NCBI GenBank assembly: GCA_038134525.1
Contig: JAYPVI010000007.1
Span: 59,307-123,306, forward strand
From: GCA-002727735 sp038134525
Lineage (GTDB): Bacteria > Bacteroidota > Bacteroidia > Flavobacteriales_D > Parvicellaceae
Direction of reading: 5' to 3'
DNA: 64,000 nucleotides
Shown here: one piece after another, positions 27,801 to 36,752 of the stretch
Layout of the letters: every line of letters starts with the position of its first letter
How positions within the stretch are numbered: the first letter of the stretch is position 1
Notes under the pieces: generated by a model
What the model was told of the DNA's origin: nothing
What the model saw: only the letters and a program-made list of their open reading frames with translations
Databases searched by the model: none
Made by a program: the position numbers and the translations under genes

Positions 27801-28078
27801 GGGTGGGTGTGGATTCAGACTGGTTTTCCGCTTGCAACTGGGATAAAAATCATGTCCCCAGCTATAATAATGATGTTCACATTCCAAACAATGTATCGAA
27901 TATGCCTATTATTAGTGGATCTGGGTTCGTAACGGGTTTTGACATGAATAATGATGGAAATATTAACAATTTGGACGAAACACCAGGAAAAGCGTACTGT
28001 AAGACCCTAGAAATTGAAAGTGGAGCTGAACTCATCATTCAAGTTACGAATGGTGCTCAACTCATCATTCAAGATTAA
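24881..28078 (+). CDS. Large secreted beta-helix protein (pectate lyase-like) with CBM-like N-terminus
   Basis: A 1065-residue exported protein. The start used is ATG 24881 (MLFKLKYTIIILGCFF signal peptide); a TTG 21 bp earlier only adds residues in front of it. Order: carbohydrate-binding-like jelly roll about 30-175 (NIISNGDFENNTSGWD ... IYVDDVVLTDC), an InlB-like repeat with YSFSYWSGACSG about 195-260, a parallel beta-helix of the pectate lyase-3 type about 265-720 (FPQGEYYIADYRSFYIPSNTVIRGE), a C2-like segment, and a C-terminal CNW module (about 975-1065, WVGVDSDWFSACNWDKNHVP). The last module contains an inserted calcium-type loop DMNNDGNINNLDE. No standard T9SS type A sorting tail is seen. 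Probable polysaccharide-acting surface protein; catalytic residues not identified. Confidence 0.78.
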   Translation: MLFKLKYTIIILGCFFYNGSFLTSQNIISNGDFENNTSGWDTYFGSGYAGTLIQSTISHSGSYSARINVTQVPSTPLIRDAQLKTTDFYIKAGHDYHLSMWLKADKNVDIEIILIKNTTPWTWLASKTISLNTSYQHIDLLETNAPFTTDDDVRLAIRCGNEVAKIYVDDVVLTDCTSPSGYTSLQTSVTGKGTIKIQDNTNTNECILACNDQYPINTTVSLQPEAEQGYSFSYWSGACSGNGACNVTLDQTKFVGAHFSLTGTDNSILDYRNITDWENTGHVGAIPYDGNIIDMTQPPYNCVGNGTYNNGQALIDVLNDVKTMPGFNIIYFPQGEYYIADYRSFYIPSNTVIRGECPTNTTLKIKPMIATSYTSNHIFQLRLWNDLASGYENLLGGYHKGSNQLIVNNSSNFNVGDFIDLRQDNDIEKMSSNRVPNELDATDFNNAWVGSASDCVGEVFKILEKNGNVLVIDKVLHFTYDPKLNPRIKKLNNIIENAGIENIKIKRITSKECDNIKMENCYNCWVRNIESDFTTKSHISVTRSYHAEITGNYLHHSFDYGGLGHGYGVAMNHRSSNCLVEDNIFYTLRHAMVVSYSPNGNVFGYNYSEESWDPNANFGFGDQKADISLHGFYPLMNLFEGNVVEFIHNSDWWGPSGPGNTFFRNRALLEDFMIDDNSDYQNVVANEIVDGFNIHSSVDYTLKHSNNYNQGTIDNNTHIWMLPNSLYKKSHIPNFCDGFPFPQIGPVDWLQNNSGTYPFNRSKNPAEFRFKNATDKVECLAPCNFNTGLQDFYNTCDTDISITLNAQNNYTRLYGVGIYSVPSTYGSEIPDFYIELYKDGSLIQTTFSNPVESNVDVYIKISSIILNATSNYEIKVYDKDVTFHDYLGSVSFSGNNPQYYQTNFIGGELLGIRLNKFDYRTRYLWNDGVVTNPRTFTESGTYTVEVTQGNGCVTHDTTTISVLGPPQTTGIHTWVGVDSDWFSACNWDKNHVPSYNNDVHIPNNVSNMPIISGSGFVTGFDMNNDGNINNLDETPGKAYCKTLEIESGAELIIQVTNGAQLIIQD

Positions 28079-28596
28079 ATTAATGAAATTATTTTATCAG
28101 AATCTGGCTTCGTCATGCTTCTAAATCTTTTAACCAATTTACCCGATTCATCAATCAAATACTTTTCAAAGTTCCACATAACATCTCCCTTAAAAGATTG
28201 ATTTTCCTGTTGATTTAACCAGTCAAACAAAGGGTCTATATCGTTCCCTTTCACACTAACTTTTTGAGACAACAGAAATGATACCCCATAATTTTTTTGA
28301 CAAAATGATTTTATTTGATCATTTGAACCAGGCTCTTGACCACCAAAATTGTTAGCAGGAAACCCGATGATGACCAAATCTTTACCATACTTTTCATGTA
28401 CTTCTTGTAATTCCATGTATTGTGGAGTAAAACCACACTGACTGGCTGTGTTTACAAATAACATCTTCTTTCCTTTGAAATCGGATAAATTTTTGGATTC
28501 ACCATCAATAGTTGTAATAGTAAACTCGTGTACAGATTGTTGTGATATCATAAAAAGCGTGTTAAAAAAAAATATAACAATAAATTTTAATTTCAT
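28075..28596 (-). CDS. Glutathione peroxidase family thiol peroxidase, exported
   Basis: A 173-residue GPx-fold enzyme that reduces peroxides. The peroxidatic Cys is at about 54 in NTASQCGFTPQY, with the catalytic partners in FPANNFGGQEPG (Gln) and WNFEKYLI (Trp-Asn). An N-terminal signal peptide (FIVIFFFNTLFMISQ) puts it outside the cytoplasm. Such Cys-GPx enzymes usually use thioredoxin rather than glutathione. The stop overlaps that of the convergent beta-helix gene by 4 bp (TTAA). Confidence 0.92.
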   Translation of the reverse strand: MKLKFIVIFFFNTLFMISQQSVHEFTITTIDGESKNLSDFKGKKMLFVNTASQCGFTPQYMELQEVHEKYGKDLVIIGFPANNFGGQEPGSNDQIKSFCQKNYGVSFLLSQKVSVKGNDIDPLFDWLNQQENQSFKGDVMWNFEKYLIDESGKLVKRFRSMTKPDSDKIISLI

Positions 28597-28626
28597 TTTG
28601 TTTAATTATTAAATAGAAAGGTTGAA

Positions 28627-28634
28627 CAAATATA
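28627..28634 (-). promoter_or_regulatory. Candidate -7 element upstream of glutathione peroxidase gene
   Basis: The minus strand reads TATATTTG (28634-28627), an exact TAnnTTTG match, 30 bases before the ATG. A TTTG (plus CAAA at 28648-28651) lies 13 bases further up, shorter than the usual spacing. Confidence 0.35.
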
Positions 28635-28711
28635 ATTATATTTATAACAAAAAAAAATCGCCATATTAAATCGAAATTTCATATAAATTTACTAAATGAT
28701 TTTTTTAAAAA

Positions 28712-30004
28712 ATGAATCACAGAACGGCATCATTTTATACTCTAGGTTGTAAGCTAAATTTCTCTGAAACTAGTACTATAGCTAGGGATTTAGAGAATGA
28801 AGGTTTTGCAAGAGTTGAATTCGAATCAGGTGCAGATATTTATGTAATTAACACCTGCTCAGTTACAGATCAAGCCGATAAGAAATGTAGAAATATTGTA
28901 CGGAGGGCATTGAAATACAACCCAAAAGCATTTGTTGTTGTTATTGGATGTTATGCCCAATTAAAACCAAAAGAAATTTCAACTATTGAAGGAGTAGATC
29001 TTGTTTTAGGAGCTCAAGAAAAATTTAATTTAAAAACTTTCATTAGAGATTTAGAAAAACGGAATATAACACAAATTGAGAATAACCACATTAAACATGT
29101 AAACGAATTCCATCCTGGTTACAGCAAAGGAGATAGAATAAGATCTTTTTTTAAGGTTCAAGACGGATGTAATTATTTTTGTTCTTTCTGCACCATTCCA
29201 TTGGCTAGAGGTAAAAGCAGGAGTGCCAATGTTGAAGAAACCTTGATTAAAGCAAGAGAAATTGCAAATTCGGAAGTAAAAGAAGTAGTTTTAACTGGTG
29301 TAAATATTGGAGATTTTGGCTTTGGAACAAAAGAGAAATTAATTGATCTACTAGTCGAGTTAGATAAATTAGATCAAATTGAACGATTTAGAATATCTTC
29401 AATTGAACCTGATTTATTATCAAATGATATAATTGAGTTTGTAAATAAATCAAAACGTTTTGTACCTCACTTTCATATTCCATTACAATCTGGTTCAGAT
29501 AACCTACTTAAGAGTATGAGGAGAAGATACAATACACAACTTTACAAAAGCAGAATAGAAAAAATTAAATCGCTAATGCCGAAAGCATGTATTGGAGTTG
29601 ATGTGATCGTTGGTTACCCTGGAGAAACAGAGGAAGAATTCAATAAAACAATTCATTTTTTAAAGTCTTTACCTATCTCCTATTTACATGTTTTCACTTA
29701 TTCTGAGCGTGTAAACACTACTGCACCTAGAATGGGTAAAATTGTACCAATGGATGAGAGAAGGAAAAGAAGCAAACAATTACGTATTTTAAGCTTAAAA
29801 TTAAAGCAACAGTTCTATGAAGAAAATCTTGGTAATACTGAAAAAGTATTAATAGAAACTCAAGAAGATGGATACTGTTATGGTTTTACAGAAAATTATG
29901 TTAAAGTTAAATTACCGATCAAAAACGAGAATAAAAACGAAATAGTAAATGTGATGCTAAACGAAATTAATAGTGATTTAGAAGTAACAGCAACTATTAT
30001 TTAA
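28712..30004 (+). CDS. mtaB: tRNA t6A37 methylthiotransferase MtaB
   Basis: Radical-SAM enzyme that adds a methylthio group to t6A at tRNA position 37. The N-terminal domain starts FYTLGCKLNFSET, carries Cys in NTCSVTDQADKKCRN and VIGCYAQ for the second Fe-S cluster, and the radical-SAM domain holds DGCNYFCSFCTIPLARG (CxxxCxxC) near residue 155. A C-terminal TRAM-like region follows about 370-430. GCKLN rather than MiaB's GCxMN points to MtaB. 430 residues is typical. Confidence 0.95.
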   Translation: MNHRTASFYTLGCKLNFSETSTIARDLENEGFARVEFESGADIYVINTCSVTDQADKKCRNIVRRALKYNPKAFVVVIGCYAQLKPKEISTIEGVDLVLGAQEKFNLKTFIRDLEKRNITQIENNHIKHVNEFHPGYSKGDRIRSFFKVQDGCNYFCSFCTIPLARGKSRSANVEETLIKAREIANSEVKEVVLTGVNIGDFGFGTKEKLIDLLVELDKLDQIERFRISSIEPDLLSNDIIEFVNKSKRFVPHFHIPLQSGSDNLLKSMRRRYNTQLYKSRIEKIKSLMPKACIGVDVIVGYPGETEEEFNKTIHFLKSLPISYLHVFTYSERVNTTAPRMGKIVPMDERRKRSKQLRILSLKLKQQFYEENLGNTEKVLIETQEDGYCYGFTENYVKVKLPIKNENKNEIVNVMLNEINSDLEVTATII

Positions 30005-30013
30005 ATACTTTAA

Positions 30014-32821
30014 ATGAATTATTATAAAATACAGATTATCAAATATTTAAAATATTTTTTAACATCTTTTTTGTTGCTATTCTCAACTAATCTTCTTAGT
30101 CAAAACATGAATATCTACGGGACAGTCAATGACACTCTAAATAAAATTCCAAAGGAGAATGCCGTTGTGATGATTGTTCGATTATCAGACTCTGTATTAG
30201 TTGACTTTCAAAGAACCAATGCAAATGGTGAATTCTACATTACGGCTCCTATGGATACGGTGGAAATCATTATTTCTCATCATCAAAATGATGATAAGAT
30301 TATTTTCTTCTTCCCCTCTAAAGACAGACTCAATCTTGACTTGTCCAATACCATTCTCCCCGAAAAAAGCGAAATGATGGAGGAAGTAACTATATATGCA
30401 TATAAGGATCCTGTTTTCTTTCGAGGAGATACCCTCGTTTTTTTAGCAGATTCATTTCAAACCAAGAAAAACGCAGTTGTTGAAGATTTACTCAAAAAAC
30501 TTCCAGGTGTAGAAGTGGATAAAAGTGGCAACATTACTTCACAAGGAAGAGAAGTCAATAAAGTTCTTGTTGATGGAGATGAGTTTTTTGGAAATGACCC
30601 TACTATAGCCACTAAAAACTTAGGCGCTAAGAGTATTGAAAGTGTTGAGATATATGAAGAAGAAAATACAGATAGTGACGAAACTGCGGAAGAAACTATT
30701 CAAGTAATGGATTTACGCTTGAAAGAAGATGCAAAGAAGGGTTACTTTGGACGTTTTTCACTAGCTACAGATTTTGGCACCACTCCAAATGTAAACTACT
30801 TATCCAACTTTTTTGAAAACGAAATTCTATTTAACCGCTTTAACAAGGATTTTAAGCTTTCCATATTTAATTTAGCTTCAAATACTCCAAGAGCTAATTT
30901 TGGTTATGGTGACATTAGACAATTTGGCCTAAGTACAAGTAATGGGAATTTCTTTAGCGATGATGAGAGAGGTGGCTGGTGGGGAGGCTCTAACCAATTT
31001 AATAACAATGGGATTCCTCAAACCATAAAAAGCGGCATCTTCTACTCTGATAAATTAAATAAAAAAATAAAATTAGGGCTGAATTATACAAGAAATCAAA
31101 CTGATTTAATAGCTACATCAAATAGAAACACTCAATATATTCTAAGAGACACCACTTACACAGTTGGTGAACAAAATGAAAACGTGCAAGAAAATCAAGA
31201 TCACTTATTAAATGGAAGACTAGAAATAAAATTAGATAGCTTAACTGAAATTGAAATATTACCTACCTACTCATTATCGTTAGATTCAACCTCTAATTTT
31301 TTACAAAATCATTTTTTGACTAGATCTGGTGACACGAATTCCATCTCTAAAGTATCGCAAGACTACAAAGCTCGTTCTTCGACATTTTCAACTGAATTAA
31401 GACTTAAAAGAGAATTCAAAAAAAAGGATCGATTACTTAAGTATGCATTTCAGTTTCGTCAAAATAAAAATGATCAAGATCAATTCAATTTCACAAGAAA
31501 TGAATATGCAGATCCACTCTATCAAAATGACACTATCAACCAATTGCAAGATTTCTTTACAAACTCTGATAGATATCGTTCAGAATTCTTATTTAGAGAA
31601 CCTATTACTAAAAAATGGGGAATTGACATAGAACATTTGTTTCAACTTAATAAATCAAATCAACGATTAGAAACATATGACTTTAATCTATTTACCCAAA
31701 ATTATGACAACATCGATAGTAATTTCTCCAATAACTTTAAAAACACAAAACAAACAAATAGGACGGGTGCTTTTTATCGATATCAACACAAGAAAAACTT
31801 TATTAAACTTGGTACATATGTAAGAAATGTACAAATTATTAACCAAGATCTTAATGGAAATCCACTTACAGGTAATTTGGATTTTTGGGATATTCTACCA
31901 CAAATCTCCTATAGACATAAATTCAGCAATTCACAACGTTTAAGATTTAATTATAAGACTAACTCGCGGCAACCCTCACTAAACCAATTACAGCCTGTTC
32001 AGAATAATGCTAATCCAAATAAAATATCACAGGGAAATCCCAATTTAATTCCAGACTATACTCATGAACTTTCTGCTGCTTACAACCATTGGAAAGGACT
32101 TACTGGAAGTTACATATGGACTAATTTAACGCACAGAACAGTTCAAAATGCATTTTCAACTGAAGTTACTTACGATAGTATAGGAAGATCTATTTCAAAA
32201 TCTATAAATGTGGATCAACAGCAATTTAACAACTTCAATTTAGGTGGGAAATTACCTATTGGAAACACCCCATTAGGATTAAGAGGTGGTACTTTTACTT
32301 CTTATAATATCACAAAAAACATAATAGATGGTTTAGAAAACACCACAAAAACTTTATCGAATCAAGCTGAATTGTCTTTAGAATTTGAAACCGATTCTTT
32401 ATTCTTTGAGCTGGGAGCGAAACTCTCCTATTCAAAACCAAATAACAGTCTACCATTTTATAATAACATACCATTTACAACCCAAAACTATTTTGCAGAA
32501 TTTAGTTTAGAACTACCTTGGAATATGGAATTTGAAATTGCAGGAGATTATACTATTAATAATCAATGGGCTGATGGATATAACATCAGTTTTTTATTAC
32601 TTGACTGCTACATAGGGAAACGTTTTCTAGATAACGAAAACCTGATTTTAGCAATAGAAGGTAATGATATTCTTAATCAAAATACAATGGTTCAACGTTC
32701 TGTTCAAAATAATATGATTATAGATGACCAAACCACTATTATTTCAAGGTATTTTTTATTAAAGATGACCTACAAGTTTAACAATAATAAAACCAAGGTA
32801 AAAGATGCGAGTTTTCACTAA
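30014..32821 (+). CDS. TonB-dependent-receptor-like outer-membrane beta-barrel protein
   Basis: A 935-residue exported protein: signal peptide to about 28, a CarboxypepD_reg-like domain (MNIYGTVNDTLNKIPKENAVV, about 33-110), a plug-like region with VEDLLKKLPGVEVDKSGNITSQGREVNKVLVDGDEFFGND (the common plug motif), then a long beta-strand-rich barrel ending in TYKFN. This layout with a downstream GLPGLI gene is frequent in Bacteroidota. No TonB box was identified and the ligand is unknown. Its end overlaps the GLPGLI start by 17 bp. Confidence 0.9.
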   Translation: MNYYKIQIIKYLKYFLTSFLLLFSTNLLSQNMNIYGTVNDTLNKIPKENAVVMIVRLSDSVLVDFQRTNANGEFYITAPMDTVEIIISHHQNDDKIIFFFPSKDRLNLDLSNTILPEKSEMMEEVTIYAYKDPVFFRGDTLVFLADSFQTKKNAVVEDLLKKLPGVEVDKSGNITSQGREVNKVLVDGDEFFGNDPTIATKNLGAKSIESVEIYEEENTDSDETAEETIQVMDLRLKEDAKKGYFGRFSLATDFGTTPNVNYLSNFFENEILFNRFNKDFKLSIFNLASNTPRANFGYGDIRQFGLSTSNGNFFSDDERGGWWGGSNQFNNNGIPQTIKSGIFYSDKLNKKIKLGLNYTRNQTDLIATSNRNTQYILRDTTYTVGEQNENVQENQDHLLNGRLEIKLDSLTEIEILPTYSLSLDSTSNFLQNHFLTRSGDTNSISKVSQDYKARSSTFSTELRLKREFKKKDRLLKYAFQFRQNKNDQDQFNFTRNEYADPLYQNDTINQLQDFFTNSDRYRSEFLFREPITKKWGIDIEHLFQLNKSNQRLETYDFNLFTQNYDNIDSNFSNNFKNTKQTNRTGAFYRYQHKKNFIKLGTYVRNVQIINQDLNGNPLTGNLDFWDILPQISYRHKFSNSQRLRFNYKTNSRQPSLNQLQPVQNNANPNKISQGNPNLIPDYTHELSAAYNHWKGLTGSYIWTNLTHRTVQNAFSTEVTYDSIGRSISKSINVDQQQFNNFNLGGKLPIGNTPLGLRGGTFTSYNITKNIIDGLENTTKTLSNQAELSLEFETDSLFFELGAKLSYSKPNNSLPFYNNIPFTTQNYFAEFSLELPWNMEFEIAGDYTINNQWADGYNISFLLLDCYIGKRFLDNENLILAIEGNDILNQNTMVQRSVQNNMIIDDQTTIISRYFLLKMTYKFNNNKTKVKDASFH

Positions 32822-33524
32822 AATAATATGTTTATTTTTTGTTTTTGGCTACACCCTTTCTTTAAGTGGACAAATTAAAAGTGGTGTGATTTTGTATGAA
32901 CGAAAAACAAATTTACTTAAGAAGTATAAAACACCAGAATCTCAACGTTGGTTAAGAGGAGAAAAAACTAAAATTGATCGTTTTAACTTGTATTTTAATC
33001 CCGTAAAATCTCTTTTTATACCTGATGAATCTACCATACCATCGAAAGCAGATTGGGCTACATCAAAAAATACTGTATTGCAAGATTTTAATAATGGAGT
33101 TCGTATAAATATTTATAATTTATTTGGCGACAGTAAAACAGTTAAAGATGAAATAATAAAAAGAACCTGGAAAATAACAGAAAGAAAAAGATTTATTGCT
33201 GGTTATGAATGCAGAAGGGCTATTTGGCAAAAAAATGACACTACTCGAATATACGCATGGTATACAGACCAAATATTACCTAGTACTGGACCGGAAACCT
33301 TTAACGGACTTCCTGGAACCATTTTGGGACTAGCAACTGAAGATGGTGGTGTAGTTTATTTTGCCAAAAAAATAGAAAAAAACAATAGCCAAGTAGATGA
33401 ATTAGCTAATGAACTTAAAATTAAAAAAACATACACTGAGGAAGAACTCAGATCAGAATTAGAAATGAAAGGAAAATCGAATCCCTGGATGAACAGAATT
33501 ATCAATTACTTATTTGAATGGTAA
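32805..33524 (+). CDS. GLPGLI family protein, exported
   Basis: A 239-residue protein with a signal peptide (IICLFFVFGYTLSLSGQ). The family motif G-L-P-G-T-I-L-G-L appears in ETFNGLPGTILGLATEDGG near residue 165, preceded by CRRAIWQKNDTTRIYAWYTDQILPSTGP, a typical pre-motif segment. GLPGLI proteins often sit beside TonB-type barrels as here; role unknown, perhaps a periplasmic partner. The gene overlaps the barrel gene by 17 bp. Confidence 0.92.
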   Translation: MRVFTKIICLFFVFGYTLSLSGQIKSGVILYERKTNLLKKYKTPESQRWLRGEKTKIDRFNLYFNPVKSLFIPDESTIPSKADWATSKNTVLQDFNNGVRINIYNLFGDSKTVKDEIIKRTWKITERKRFIAGYECRRAIWQKNDTTRIYAWYTDQILPSTGPETFNGLPGTILGLATEDGGVVYFAKKIEKNNSQVDELANELKIKKTYTEEELRSELEMKGKSNPWMNRIINYLFEW

Positions 33525-33528
33525 AAAT

Positions 33529-34488
33529 TCATAAGATTTCTGCAATAATGTTATCCACACTTAAACCATCAGCTTCAGCAATGTAATTTTTTACTAATCT
33601 ATGTCTTAAAATAGGAATTGAAATTGCTTTAACGTCTTCTACATCTGGAGAGTATTTACCGCTTTTCAAAGCATGGCATTTTGCTCCTAGGATTAAATAT
33701 TGAGATGCTCTTGGACCAGCCCCCCATGAAATGTACTTTTTAACAAAATCTGAGGAATGTGTAGCATTAGGCCTAGATTTATGGACTAAATTAACAGCAT
33801 ACTCAACTACACTTTGATTTACTGGAACTTTTCTAATCAAATCCTGAAAAAATAAAATTTCTTCTTGATTTATTATTACATCTAATTTTTGATTTACAAC
33901 ACCTGTTGTTTCTTTAATAATCTCCACTTCTTCATCAAAAGAAGGATAATTAACCTCAATATTGAACATAAATCGATCTAATTGTGCTTCAGGCAATGGA
34001 TAAGTCCCCTCCTGCTCTATTGGGTTCTGAGTAGCAAGCACAAAAAAAGGATTTCCCAACACATGATTTTTCCCTGAAATAGTAACCGATTTTTCTTGCA
34101 TTGCTTCTAGTAAGGCCGCTTGTGTCTTAGGCGGAGTTCTATTGATTTCATCAGCCAGAATGATATTTGAAAACACAGGCCCCTTGATAAATTTAAAGGA
34201 TCGATTTTCATCTAAAACTTCAGCACCTAAGATATCTGACGGCATCAAATCAGGTGTAAATTGAATACGATTAAATGCTAGCCCCATACTCTCTGCTATG
34301 GTGTTAATCATAAGTGTTTTAGCTAATCCAGGAACACCTACCAATAGCGCATGACCTTTACAAAATACACTAATTAAAATCTGATCTATAACATCATTTT
34401 GTCCGATAACTTTTTTAGAAATTTCCGATTTAAGAAGATCTACTTTCTTCACAAAAGCATCAGCAGCATCTACATCATTTTCAAACAT
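33529..34488 (-). CDS. MoxR family AAA+ ATPase
   Basis: A 319-residue MoxR-type ATPase with Walker A variant GVPGLAKT, Walker B IILADEINRTPPKTQAALLEAM, sensor ATQNPIEQEGTYPLPEAQLDRF and the C-terminal lid domain. MoxR proteins usually act with VWA-domain and DUF58 proteins in envelope or metal-enzyme assembly, but no such gene is adjacent here: the neighbours are a GLPGLI gene and hutG. Probably monocistronic. Cytoplasmic. Confidence 0.93.
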   Translation of the reverse strand: MFENDVDAADAFVKKVDLLKSEISKKVIGQNDVIDQILISVFCKGHALLVGVPGLAKTLMINTIAESMGLAFNRIQFTPDLMPSDILGAEVLDENRSFKFIKGPVFSNIILADEINRTPPKTQAALLEAMQEKSVTISGKNHVLGNPFFVLATQNPIEQEGTYPLPEAQLDRFMFNIEVNYPSFDEEVEIIKETTGVVNQKLDVIINQEEILFFQDLIRKVPVNQSVVEYAVNLVHKSRPNATHSSDFVKKYISWGAGPRASQYLILGAKCHALKSGKYSPDVEDVKAISIPILRHRLVKNYIAEADGLSVDNIIAEIL

Positions 34489-34581
34489 TCGATTTTTTTT
34501 TATTTAAATATATATGAATTTAACTTTTTGAATTACGAATATTGTAGTATTAATTAAATTGTTTGTTAATATTTATAAAAA

Positions 34582-35382
34582 TTGTTGAAGACCTTCAAAA
34601 TAATAGAACCAACTTCTGAAGCAGTTCCTTTTGTACTAAGTGTACCTCATTGTGGAACGGAAATACCAAAAAATCTAACTTCTTACTACATAAATAGTCA
34701 TCTTGAAAAATTAGACGATACAGATTGGTTTCTAGATAAACTTTATGATTTTGCACCAGCCCTTGGAATAACTACCATTATCCCAATCTATTCCAGATGG
34801 GTAATTGATCTAAATAGAGAGCCTAATAATAAATCGCTTTATAACGATGGACGCATTATTACTAACCTTTGCCCTACTACAAACTTTTTAGGAGAAGACT
34901 TGTATGTTACAGATTATCAATTAGATCAAGTAGAAATTAATAATAGGTTAACTCATTACTTTAAACCTTACCATGATAAGATTGATCAAATTTTTGAACA
35001 CTTGAAATCTAAACACAAGCAAGTGCTTTTTTGGGATGCACACTCCATAAGAAGACATGTGCCTACCATTCATGAAAATCCATTTCCTGACTTTATTGTT
35101 GGAGATAATGAATCTAAATCTTGTCATTCCAAATTTACCCAAATAACCATAAACGAATTAAAAAAATCTGATTTACAAATCAGTCACAATAATCCATTTA
35201 AAGGTGGTTATCTTACTAGAAGCAAGGGTGATCCTAGACAAAACATTCATGCAATTCAGCTTGAGATGTGTAAAGATTTATATATGAGTCAAAACGAAAC
35301 AAAATATGATTTCAAAAAAGCAGAAGCAATTAAAAATCACTTAATTAATACTTTTAAGAAACTAATTGAAAAATTGACATGA
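34582..35382 (+). CDS. hutG: N-formylglutamate amidohydrolase
   Basis: Hydrolyses N-formylglutamate to glutamate and formate, the last step of the five-step histidine route. The 266-residue protein carries SVPHCGTEIP, NREPNNKSLYNDGR, CPTTNFLGEDLY, FWDAHSIRR, HENPFPDFIVGD and GGYLTRSKGDPRQNIHAIQLEM, all typical of the family. It starts at TTG (34582 or the next TTG at 34585). Coupled to hutF by ATGA overlap, which fits since HutF product is HutG substrate. Confidence 0.95.
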   Translation: MLKTFKIIEPTSEAVPFVLSVPHCGTEIPKNLTSYYINSHLEKLDDTDWFLDKLYDFAPALGITTIIPIYSRWVIDLNREPNNKSLYNDGRIITNLCPTTNFLGEDLYVTDYQLDQVEINNRLTHYFKPYHDKIDQIFEHLKSKHKQVLFWDAHSIRRHVPTIHENPFPDFIVGDNESKSCHSKFTQITINELKKSDLQISHNNPFKGGYLTRSKGDPRQNIHAIQLEMCKDLYMSQNETKYDFKKAEAIKNHLINTFKKLIEKLT

Positions 35383-36752
35383 AATCTTTTTATTTCAAAA
35401 AAATATTCACTGAATCTGGATGGAAAAAGAATATTTTAATCACAACGAATTCACATGGTCAAATCCTTTCATTGAAAGAAGGTGTTAAAAACTTAAAGGG
35501 TGATGAAGAAATCCAATTAGCTATTCCAGGAATTCCTAATGCTCACTCACATGCATTTCAATACGCCATGGTTGGATTGGCAGAAAAACATGAATCTAGG
35601 AAAAGCTCTGATTTTTGGAGTTGGAGAAAAGCCATGTATGACCTAGCGTTAAAAGTCAATCCAGACCAATTAAGGCATATAGCCGCTTTCCTTTACAGCG
35701 AGATGATGAAAAATGGATATACTCACGTAGCTGAATTTCATTATTTACATCACGATAAAAATGGAAAAAAATACAACAATCATGCAGAAATGGGGATTCA
35801 ATTACTTGAAGCTGCAAAAATAGCTGGTATTAATATCACTCTTATTCCGATGTGTTATCAAATGGGTGGTTTCGATATTCCTCCATTAAATGAACAAAAA
35901 CGATTTATTTCTAGGCAATTAGAAGACTATTTAGATTTATTTGAAAAAACAGAATCTATCACTTTAAAATTTAATCAGCATATTGGTATTGGAATTCATT
36001 CGATAAGGGCTGTAGATAAGTATAATTTAAAAAAAATTAATGAATTTAATGAGGATAGATATCCCTTTCATATGCATATATCAGAGCAAAAAAAAGAAGT
36101 CAATGATTCCATGAAATCACTAGGAAAAAGACCAGTTGAATGGTTGTTTGAACAAATTAATTTAAATAATAACCACCATCTCGTGCATGCCACCCATCTT
36201 TCTTCAAAAGAGATTAAATATTTAACAAAAAACGAAGTCAATGTAGTGTTATGCCCTACAACTGAGGGGAATTTAGCAGATGGTCTTTTTCCGTTATCTG
36301 ACTATCAAAAGCATAACGGAAAATGGTGCATTGGAAGTGACAGTCATATTTCGATAAACCCTTTTGATGAAATAAGGATGTTAGATTACGGCCAAAGACT
36401 AATTTCAAACAAACGCAACACATTTAAGCATGAAAATTCAACTCAATTTTCCAGTGCAGAGGTGGCTATTCATCAAGCTGTATTAAATGGAAATTCTGCT
36501 ATGGGAATTGAAACAAAAGAGTATTTCAAATTAAATAGCCCTCTAAATTTTATTCAAATCGATGAAAAACATCCATTTATATATTGCACAAACGATGATC
36601 AACTTTTGGATACCATAATTTATGGAGCAGGAAATGAATTTATAAAAGATACTTTCGTTAATGGTAAAAGTAGCAATGATAATAGGAGAAACGACTTAAC
36701 GGTTCGAGAAAACTTTGTCAACACACTAAAAGAGCTTAATAATCGATTTTAA
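35379..36752 (+). CDS. hutF: Formimidoylglutamate deiminase
   Basis: Converts formimidoylglutamate to N-formylglutamate and ammonia. The 457-residue amidohydrolase has the zinc site GIPNAHSHAFQYA, HMHISEQ, VHATHLSS and IGSDSHISINPFDEIR, with FGTE-like CPTTEGNL substrate-loop residues, as in HutF. HutF plus HutG define the N-formylglutamate branch (as in Pseudomonas) instead of HutE-type formiminoglutamase. Overlaps hutG start-to-stop by 4 bp and the desaturase stop by 4 bp (TTAA). Confidence 0.95.
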   Translation: MKSFYFKKIFTESGWKKNILITTNSHGQILSLKEGVKNLKGDEEIQLAIPGIPNAHSHAFQYAMVGLAEKHESRKSSDFWSWRKAMYDLALKVNPDQLRHIAAFLYSEMMKNGYTHVAEFHYLHHDKNGKKYNNHAEMGIQLLEAAKIAGINITLIPMCYQMGGFDIPPLNEQKRFISRQLEDYLDLFEKTESITLKFNQHIGIGIHSIRAVDKYNLKKINEFNEDRYPFHMHISEQKKEVNDSMKSLGKRPVEWLFEQINLNNNHHLVHATHLSSKEIKYLTKNEVNVVLCPTTEGNLADGLFPLSDYQKHNGKWCIGSDSHISINPFDEIRMLDYGQRLISNKRNTFKHENSTQFSSAEVAIHQAVLNGNSAMGIETKEYFKLNSPLNFIQIDEKHPFIYCTNDDQLLDTIIYGAGNEFIKDTFVNGKSSNDNRRNDLTVRENFVNTLKELNNRF

